In this document: piece after piece, positions 57,076 to 64,000 of the stretch
Layout: every line of letters begins with the position of its first letter
How positions within the stretch are numbered: the first letter of the stretch is position 1
Assembly: GCF_033118175.1 (NCBI RefSeq)
Contig: NC_083685.1
Span: 118,242,501-118,306,500 of the forward strand
Direction: 5' to 3'
DNA length: 64,000 nt
DNA from: Dama dama
Lineage: Eukaryota; Chordata; Mammalia; Artiodactyla; Cervidae
Program-made: the position numbers and the translations under genes
Notes under the pieces: generated by a model
Told to the model about the DNA's origin: nothing
Database searches by the model: none
What the model saw: the letters and a program-made list of their open reading frames with translations, nothing else

Positions 57076-57290
57076 TCGTTGCATGTGTTAGTCACTCAGT
57101 CGTGTCCGACTTTATGCGACCAGATGGACTGTAGCCCTCCAGGCTCCTCTATTCATGGGATTTCCCAGGCAAGAATACTGGAGTGGGTTGCCATTTCTTT
57201 CGTCACTAAGTTGTGTCTGACTCAGGGATTGAACCAGGTCTTCTGCATTGCAGGTGGATTCTTTACCACTGAGCCATCAGGGAAGCCCAA
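57076..57290 (-). mobile_element. Bov-tA SINE, antisense, with target duplication
   Basis: gttagtcactcagtcgtgtc to accactgagccatcagggaa. The flanks AATAGGACCAAG (57064-57075) and AATAGGATCAAG (57291-57302) differ at one base. The middle carries a foreign-looking tcactaagttgtgtctgact, itself a BovA-like end. Confidence 0.9.
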
Positions 57291-57359
57291 AATAGGATCA
57301 AGACCAAATGTATAAATCACCAGATCGCAAAAGGACATCATTGCTCATAATAAATCAAT

Positions 57360-57500
57360 GAGTTAAATGGTAAGCATACCCACCTAACTCATAGATGGTG
57401 GGATGTGGATTCAAACTAAAGTTCTCTAAGCCAGGGTTGAGGGTTTTTTTCTTTTTTTTTTTAGGGTTGAGGATCTTAACCATGAAGCTAAACTGCATTT
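57360..57500 (+). mobile_element. MIR-like fragment
   Basis: cacctaactcatagatggtg, gatgtggattcaaactaaag and ggatcttaaccatgaagct. A T run and a small duplication of agggttgagg interrupt it. Confidence 0.45.
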
Positions 57501-57619
57501 TTGGTCCCTCTCAATCTGAGAAATAAAGACTGTTACTGTCTGGGGTAGTTTTCCTATGAAAACAGTAGTTTTCACTTACTGTGAAAGAAAATAAATATTA
57601 TTTCACAAGAATATTTTGC

Positions 57620-58335
57620 TTTCTTTTCTATGAAATGTCTCTACCTAGTCTTGGACCATTCTCCACTAGGTAATTGACTTGTTTCCTTACCAATTTATAG
57701 GAACTCTTAATATATTAGAGAAATTAGTCCTTTCTATATTTGAAATTGAAATTGTATTTCAGTTTTGTCATTTGTCTTTTGATAGCTTATATAGTGGTTT
57801 CTGCCATGAAGAAATAAGATTTTATATGATCATATTTATTCATTTTTTAATTTTATGGATGCTGGATCTTGTTTCATACTTGGATGAGATTTCCATGAAT
57901 GAAATAATAAAAAAATTATTCAGTGGATTGTTCAAGTATTTTTACAATTTCTTAGGGTTGTTTTTTATTTTTTGGATACCTAAATATTGGGTGCACTTGA
58001 AATGTATCCTAATTCAGGATATAGATATGAGGGGTTTTCCTCCCAGTTGGCTACTCTGGTGATCCAGCTTAATTTTTCTTTTAATTATCTATGTGTGCGT
58101 TAGTCACTCAGCCATATCCGACTCTTTGCAACTCCATGGACAGTAGACTGCCAGGCTCCTCTGACCATGGAATTCTCCAGGCAGGAATACTAGAGTGGGT
58201 TGCCATTTCCCTCTCCAGGGGATCTTCCTGACCTAGGGATTGAACCCAGGTCTCCTATGTTGCATGCTGATTCTTTAACCATCTGAGCCACCATGGAAGC
58301 TCCTTATTATCTATAGTTCCTATTGATTTATGTAC
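57620..58335 (-). mobile_element. Old L1-like sequence, antisense, split by a Bov-tA
   Basis: taggaactcttaatatatta, tttgtcatttgtcttttgat and ggatgctggatcttgtttca are usual in antisense L1 3' parts. Confidence 0.5.
58093..58305 (-). mobile_element. Bov-tA SINE, antisense, with target duplication
   Basis: gttagtcactcagccatatc to catctgagccaccatggaag. ATTATCTAT repeats at 58084-58092 and 58306-58314. Confidence 0.9.
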
Positions 58336-58539
58336 CCTTATAATATATCAGATTTCACTGGCAACATTCAAGTGATAGCTTCTTCTAGTTTAAAAAAATT
58401 ACTGAATATAGATACCCCTTATGAATTAATACCAGGGACACCTTAAATATTTGGTAACACAGACCCACAATAGGATTCTGGTTAATGTGTTCTTGTAAAT
58501 CTTCCTGGTGAAATCTCTTTAAAGCAATGACTTAAAAAG

Positions 58540-59400
58540 TTATGTCAAAGCATAAGGGAAATGCTTCTGATGCAAATTCAAGTGAAAAAGGTTATAAAGT
58601 TTATGCAAACCAAGAATATGACCACATTCTGAAAACATGCGTAGCAAAGAATCATATGAGCAACACACCAGTGTTGAAGGATAATAGTGCTTTTGTTGGG
58701 AGGAGAGACGAGACGAGAGATTCCCCCTACCTTTTCTTCCCCCTGAATTTTCTAACAGTGGTGGTATAATTTTCAAATTTAAGTTTTAATCGTGACAGAC
58801 TGTCCACTTGGGTTTTTCTCCTCTGCCTTGGGAGACCTTGTTACAATGATAGTAAAGAAATTAAAAGATTACAAACCTATGAGAAAAAAAAAAAAGAAAG
58901 CAAACTATCTCATGGTTGAAAAATTCCAGCACATTTTTGGGAGAGGGCAAGCTGATGGAGGAGTGGTAACAGACCCACAGAGCTGTGAAGGAAGAGACCA
59001 GAAGGGGCTGGGCGGGGTGGTGATTAAAATAAAACATGTCACTTGTGGACAGGACGCCAGACTCCCCTCCTGGGAGACGTCGCTGACTCACTGTGCGTGC
59101 CCTCCAGCCAAGACACTCAGAAGTGCTCCTGCTTCTCTTCTCTCTGAACAAGGAACACTGTGTTTAACATCTCTAGCTTCCACTTGGGTCTGTGGGGAGC
59201 TTAATTACCAACTGAGAAGGTATGCGAACCGGTGGGATAAAAGACCCAGCAGGCCGGAGGAGGGTTCTTAGGAGTCATGCAATCCTTTACATCCCGTGGT
59301 CTCCTGACGCACCTAGGAGGTCAGCACTCTGGGTTTAGAGCTGGGTCATGCAGGGGCAGAACTGTGGCCCAGTGCTCACATCAATATCAGTAAAGGGCTG
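58540..59400. other. GC-richer unassigned intergenic stretch
   Basis: Its right half (about 58950-59350) has more G, C and CG than its neighbours and a TATA-like gggataaaagac at 59235. A 159-codon frame (58792-59271, plus) has no domain or family I recognise and opens across an A run, so I do not call a gene. It could be an old LTR or a pseudogene. Confidence 0.4.
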
Positions 59401-59405
59401 GGGCC

Positions 59406-59617
59406 CGTGCTCAGTCACTAAGGCATATCCGACTCTTTGCAGCCCCATGAACTGTAGCCAGGCTCCTCTGTCCATGGGATTTCCCAGGCAAGAATACTAG
59501 AGTGGGTTGCCGTTTCCTCCTCTAGGGGATCTTCCTGACCCAGGGATCCAACCTGCGTCTCTTACGTTTCCTGCACTGGAAGGCAGATTCTTTACCACTG
59601 AGCCACCTGGGAGGCCC
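59406..59617 (-). mobile_element. Bov-tA SINE, antisense
   Basis: gctcagtcactaaggcatat to accactgagccacctgggag. Confidence 0.9.
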
Positions 59618-59814
59618 CATCAGAACAGGACGGGGTGGCCAACTTGAAGACAGGAATGCATGTGAGATTCCCAGCTGGGATACCAGCCCAGGTACATCCT
59701 TCGGCATCTATTTCCCATCGAGCTAGTGGCCTGTCCTCCTTGGTCCCCCCTCCCCCCGCCACCAGTGCCCCTGTTCCTCCCCAGATCTGAAGCCCTATCT
59801 TAAGCTCTTATTTA

Positions 59815-59944
59815 TTATTATTATTATTATTAGCTGTACCAACTGTCTTGTGGGATCCTAGTTCCCTAAGCAAGGGTTGAACCCTGGGCTTTGGTAGTAA
59901 AAGTGCTGAGTCCTAACCGCTGGACCACCAGAGAATTCACTTTG
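59815..59944 (-). mobile_element. CHR-2 SINE, antisense, with target duplication
   Basis: A (TTA)n tail complement, gggatcctagttccctaagc and cgctggaccaccagagaatt. AGCTCTTATTTA is repeated exactly at 59803-59814 and 59945-59956. Confidence 0.92.
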
Positions 59945-59960
59945 AGCTCTTATTTAGAGC

Positions 59961-60155
59961 AGGCTTCCCTGATAGCTCAGTTGGTAAAGAATCTGCCTGC
60001 AATGCAGGAGACCCTGGCTCAATTCCTGGGTTGGGAAGATCCCCTGGAGAAGGGATAGGCTACCCACTCCAGTATTCGGGCCTGGAGAATTCCATGGACT
60101 TGTATAGACCATGAAGTCACAAAGAGTCGCACACAACTGAATGACTTTCACTCAC
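59961..60155 (+). mobile_element. Bov-tA SINE
   Basis: caggcttccctgatagctca to gtcgcacacaactgaatgac. It starts a few bases after the CHR-2 duplication, so the two were inserted side by side. Confidence 0.9.
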
Positions 60156-60661
60156 TTACTTGTGTCCTGCCTTTCTCCTACTTATCAAGACAAGTCTAGT
60201 CTCCATACACTTGGAGCTCTGATGCCCTAGAAGTGCTGCTCAGAATGAAGTAGTCTCATCAAGATGTTGAAATGTGGTGTGTAAACTGTTAGGATTGGCA
60301 GTTACATCTACTCAGGGGACAGACACACACATTTGATTTGGAGAACTTGCTTGTAGGCTAGGGTCCAGTCTCTTTCCTATGGCCGGGAAACCAGATGGGG
60401 CTAAAAATATTCATAGATGTATTCAATTAATTGTCCTCATTCTTCCTTTGAGGAAATGAATTTCTAAGCCCAGAAATTTAACTTTGAAAACCACAGTCAT
60501 CATTTATTGAAAATCCACTCTATAGGTCACTCCCTATCCTCTACTCTATGAAAATACAAAGAAATAGAACCCCTACTTCAGAGCTAGCTAAACTATTTAT
60601 ACTTCTTTTGTTGTATTTTTTTTAAGTCTTAATTGAATCTTTTATAATGGTGCTCCTGTTT
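60156..60661. other. Unassigned intergenic sequence
   Basis: No gene or clear repeat. Confidence 0.45.
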
Positions 60662-60780
60662 TGTGTTTTGGTTGTTTGGCTGTGAGGCATATGGGATCTT
60701 AACTCTTCAACCAGGGATCAAACCTGCACCTCCTGCATTGGAAGGTGAAGTCTTAACAACTGGACCACCAGGGAAGTCCC
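60662..60780 (-). mobile_element. CHR-2 SINE, antisense
   Basis: ggttgtttggctgtgaggca, gatcttaactcttcaaccag and actggaccaccagggaagtc. Confidence 0.88.
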
Positions 60781-60849
60781 TATATTCCTTTTAAAGATCT
60801 AAGCATTCTTTTTTCCATGAGGACAGGAACCATGTCTGGCTTATTTGCC

Positions 60850-61090
60850 CAGCATGTTGCATTCATTCATCCAGTAAATATTTACTGAACATCTACTATG
60901 TGCCAGAGCCCAACTCAGGCACCAGAAATACAATAGCGAATAAAAACAAGGTTATGTCTTCTGCTCTGAGAGTCTAGAAAGACAATAAGTGAATGAAGAA
61001 AGAAATCCATAACATGTAAGACAATGGTAAATGCTTAGGAAAGATAAAGAAGGGTAAGGAGACAAAAGTGGTGGAGGATGTTATTTTGCA
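60850..61090. mobile_element. Old mammalian interspersed repeat, family not assigned
   Basis: attcattcatccagtaaata, ctgaacatctactatgtgcc and ctctgagagtctagaaagac are in the order of a very common old repeat. Confidence 0.5.
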
Positions 61091-61310
61091 GAGGTTTGTC
61101 GAGGGAGAGTTCTCTGATAAGCAGAAGTTCAAGTCTGCTTGAATTAGACTTGAATTAGGTGAAGGAATAGGCTGTGTGGAAGTCTGGAAGCAGAGGGACT
61201 TGGAAGTACAAAACCCTCAAACAAGGAGCAACCAACAGTGTGTGTTGGAGAACAATATATGAATGGAGTGAGCAAGTTGGGGTGCAGTCAGAAATGAGGG
61301 CTGGGGAGAG

Positions 61311-61446
61311 ACTTCTCTGGTGGTCCAGTGGTCTTAACCAAATTTCCACTGCAGGAGGTGTGGGTTCAATCCCTGGTCAGTGAACTAAGATTCCGCACGC
61401 TGCACAGTGCAGCCAAAAAAAAAAGGAAATAAAAAAAAAGAAACGT
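61311..61446 (+). mobile_element. CHR-2 SINE with target duplication
   Basis: acttctctggtggtccagtg to gctgcacagtgcagcc and an A-rich tail. GGGCTGGGGAGAG is repeated exactly at 61298-61310 and 61447-61459. Confidence 0.93.
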
Positions 61447-61519
61447 GGGCTGGGGAGAGGGAGCGGCATTGTCATGTAGGGCCTTTTAGATAAGAACTTT
61501 GCATAAGCTTTCCATGGAA

Positions 61520-62060
61520 ATAGAAGAGAAAAGTACACAAATCATAAATGTACAACTCAATGAATTCTCACCAACTGGACACACCCATTTAAACCACCTT
61601 CCCAAATGAGTTTCAGAACACTGCCAGCAACCCTGAAACCTCTCCTGCCTCCTTTGTCATTATCCCAAGGATAATCATGACTTCAACTTCTATTACCATA
61701 GATTAATTTTGCCCATTTTTGAGCTTCGAGAAAATGGAATTGTACAGTATTACCCTTTGGTGTCTGACTTTGTTCACTCCATGTTATGTTCATGAGACTT
61801 GTCCATGTTATGTACAGTCAGGCTTCATTGTTTTTCATTGGTGTATGGTATTGCACTGTATGAATATCCTACAATTTCTTTCTCTATTCTACTACTGATC
61901 AATATTTGGATTGTTTCCAATTTGAGGGATATTTCAAATAATACTGCTATGAGCATTCCCGCTCATGTCTTTTGGAACACATGAGCATGCCTTTCAGTTG
62001 AGTAACTATCAGGATGGGATTCGGGGGTGTGGGTTTTTCTTTGGTAGAAATTACCAAACT
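61520..62060 (-). mobile_element. Old L1 (L1M type) 3' region, antisense
   Basis: atgtacaactcaatgaattc, gagacttgtccatgttatgt, ttggattgtttccaatttga and catgtcttttggaacacatg are in antisense L1M order. Confidence 0.75.
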
Positions 62061-62623
62061 GTCTTCAGACTTTGCTTTTCAATCTGAGTGAAAAGGGAAA
62101 TCATTTGAAGGTTCAATGTAGAGAAATCACACAATCTGAACTACATCTTTAAAGGATCACATACCAGAAGTTCTTAAAGATTACATCTTCCAAATGTTCA
62201 GCATATGAAATAAAACCCAAGCTAACCAGAGCCAGCACTAAAAGCATGACTCCAGAGTTATATCTGTAGCCAGGACCTCTGCTCTGAACTATGCACCCAA
62301 GTCTGCATAGTCTGCTTGACAACTCAACGTGGATATCTAACAGGCATCTCAAACTTTCTATGGCCAAAACCAACTTCTTGATATTCTGCCCTGGCCTACC
62401 TTCTTCAGCAGGAGTCCCCATCTTAATTCATAACAGCTCCATTCTTCAATTTTCCTGGGCTATACACGTTGGTGTTATCTTCATCTCCTTGTATTTTTCC
62501 CTACCCAATCTCCTAACAGCAGATCCTGTGAGCTCTATCTTCAGAATATTCTGGAACCATTGCTCACCCCACCCTCTTCCCCTACTTCTCTAGGCCATCA
62601 TTATCTCTCCCCTAGACTTTACT

Positions 62624-62738
62624 TTTTGGCCACACTTATAGGTGTGAGGGATCAGAGTTCCTCAAGCAGGGATTGAACCCCTCACCCCCTGCAATGAAAG
62701 CAAGGCGTCTTAACCACTGGAACGCCAGGGAAGTTCCT
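62624..62738 (-). mobile_element. CHR-2 SINE, antisense, nested in L2
   Basis: gtgtgagggatcagagttcc, then cttaaccactggaacgccag and ggaagttcc. Confidence 0.85.
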
Positions 62739-62805
62739 TCCCTAAACTAAGGCAATCCCCACCTAAGTGGTTTTCTGTCACTTCTCTATTAAAACTCTCC
62801 CATGG

Positions 62806-63110
62806 GCACTTCCCTTGTGGCTCAGTGGTAAAGAATCCACCTGCCAATCCAGGAAACACAGGTTCAATTCCTGATCTGGGAAGACCCACATACCTTGGAG
62901 CAGCTAAGTTTGTGCACCACAACTTTTGAGCCTGTGCTCTAGAACCTGGGAGCCACAACTACTGAAGCCTGTGCACCCCAGAGCCTGTGCTCCACAACAA
63001 GAGAAGCTACAGCAGCTAGAGAGTAGCCCCTGCTCACCACAATGAGAGAAAAGCCTCAGCAGCAATGAAGACCCAGCACAGAAAAAATAAATACATAAAT
63101 AAAATTATTA
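62806..63110 (+). mobile_element. Full-length CHR-2 SINE nested in L2
   Basis: gcacttcccttgtggctcag, gttcaattcctgatctggga, agccacaactactgaagcct, gagagaaaagcctcagcagc and a (AATA)n tail. Confidence 0.9.
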
Positions 63111-63149
63111 AACAACTTTCCTGTGGTTTCCCATATCAGTCGTTATACT

Positions 63150-63360
63150 AAGTTGCTTCAGTTGTGTCTGACTCTGCGACCCTATCGACTGTAGCCCCCC
63201 AGGCTCCTCTGTCCATGGGATTCTCCAAAGCAAGAATACTGGAGTGGGTTGCCATTTCCTTCTCCAGGGGATCTTCCCGACCTAGGGATTGAACCTGCAT
63301 CTCTTATGTCTCCTGCATTGGCAGGCAGTTTCTTTACCACTAGTGCCACCTGGGAAGCCC
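63150..63360 (-). mobile_element. Bov-tA SINE, antisense, nested in L2
   Basis: gttgcttcagttgtgtctga to ccactagtgccacctgggaa. Confidence 0.9.
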
Positions 63361-63870
63361 TGCCATATAAAAGTGACAAGCAAAGTCCATACGACCACTC
63401 ACAGGTTGGCTCCTTCTACCTCTCTGACTTCAGCTCCTGGGCTTCTCTGCTTCTCACTCCACTGCGGTCACCCTGGCCTTTCCCGAATTTGCCAAACAGT
63501 CCAGGCCCCCTTCCACTTCCCAGCCCTCATACCTGCTGCTCCCTCTGCCTAGAATGCTCTTGCCCGCAACTGATCACTCCGTTGCCTGCATCCATTCTTT
63601 ACTTAAAACTTCCTTTTGCAGCAAAGACTTCTCCAGACCCCTTGATGACGGTTTCATGCTTCCCGTCATACTCAACATTTCGTATTTGCTTTCCCAGCTT
63701 TGTTTCCCCCGCTTAGCATTTATCACTATCTTACATGCCATAAGTTTTTATGCGTTTTATCTTGTTTATCAGCTGTCCCTGCCAGCAGATCATACGTAAT
63801 TACCAAGAGGACATTGATTAAAAAAAAAAAATTTTTTTTTATCTTGTATTGGCGTATACTCAGTTAAGAG

Positions 63871-64000
63871 GTTCCTTGGGGTCTCAGATAGTAAAGGATC
63901 TGCCTGCAGTGCAGGAGACCTGGTTCCATCCCTGGGTCGAGAAGATCCCCTGGAGAAGGGAATGGCAACCCACTCCAGTATTCTTGCCTGGAGAAGTCTA
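63871..64000 (+). mobile_element. Bov-tA SINE, cut by the window edge
   Basis: gttccttggggtctcagata, ggttccatccctgggtcgag and caacccactccagtattctt; it continues past position 64000. Confidence 0.9.

Larger units (their letters stand above)
54880..57330 (-). mobile_element. Old ERVL-class LTR (MLT2-like), broken into four pieces
   Basis: Pieces left of 55212, between 55660 and 55838, between 56861 and 57076, and right of 57290 read as one old repeat once the inserts are removed: cagtttattacagaaggtta, ttcaccaaccggaagctctc, tggggtttttatggaggctt, aaatcattggccactggcaa, aggttttaggagctctgtgc. Class is from memory of similar LTRs; family is tentative. Confidence 0.45.
62280..63830 (+). mobile_element. 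L2 LINE 3' region, about 900 bp, split by three SINEs
   Basis: gacaactcaacgtggatatc, agatcctgtgagctctatct, gccatcattatctctcccct, then after the SINEs gcctagaatgctcttgcccg and agcatttatcactatcttac follow L2 order. It is one of the longer ancient elements here. Confidence 0.65.

Noticed and set aside
58792..59271. 159-codon plus-strand frame as a gene
   Set aside because: It opens across an A run, has no domain I recognise, no clear splice sites or neighbours; kept only as an unassigned stretch.

Overview
This is vertebrate nuclear DNA from a pecoran ruminant, most likely a bovid (cattle, buffalo, sheep or goat type). The evidence is the density of ruminant-only repeats: Bov-tA and Bov-A2 SINEs, BovB LINE 3' ends, CHR-2 tRNA-derived SINEs, a young ruminant L1 and a bovine-type mariner. 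The species cannot be settled by reading alone.

The one real gene is SMURF2, on the minus strand. Its first coding exon is at 37496-37547. It encodes MSNPGGRRNGPVKLRLT plus one base of the next codon, followed by a GT splice donor. It sits in a CpG island (about 37.08-38.45 kb) with GC boxes and a short in-frame upstream ORF. By inference everything left of 37495 is SMURF2 intron 1; I saw no second exon. Everything right of about 38.45 kb is upstream intergenic DNA.

Intron part (1-37.5 kb). The standout is a three-layer nest at 770-3306. A mariner (about 1.3 kb before insertions) was split by a processed retrocopy of ACP1 with a 12-bp target-site duplication, and separately by a 476-bp solo LTR with a 4-bp duplication. 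The ACP1 copy derives from the slow-isoform splice form and is broken only near its 3' end. Both inserts point the same way as SMURF2. The rest of the intron is old L1 and MIR sequence peppered with SINEs, a tail-to-tail SINE palindrome at 14.3 kb, a 17-G run at 15.73 kb and a clean young L1 insertion at 33.3-34.1 kb.

Upstream part (38.5-64 kb). No gene was found. It holds SINE clusters (five CHR-2 copies in 1.8 kb at 42.5-44.3 kb), an MLT1 LTR cut by a CHR-2, MER5A and L2 relics, and an old LTR cut by two BovB copies lying as an inverted pair at 55.2-56.9 kb. An unassigned GC-richer stretch lies at 58.5-59.4 kb.

I found no CRISPR array, operon, RNA gene or new gene system. The most interesting objects are the nested ACP1 retrocopy and a few unusual SINE/LINE structures. 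SINE and L1 limits are read by eye and are good to roughly 5-20 bp unless target-site duplications are quoted. Old-repeat limits are looser.
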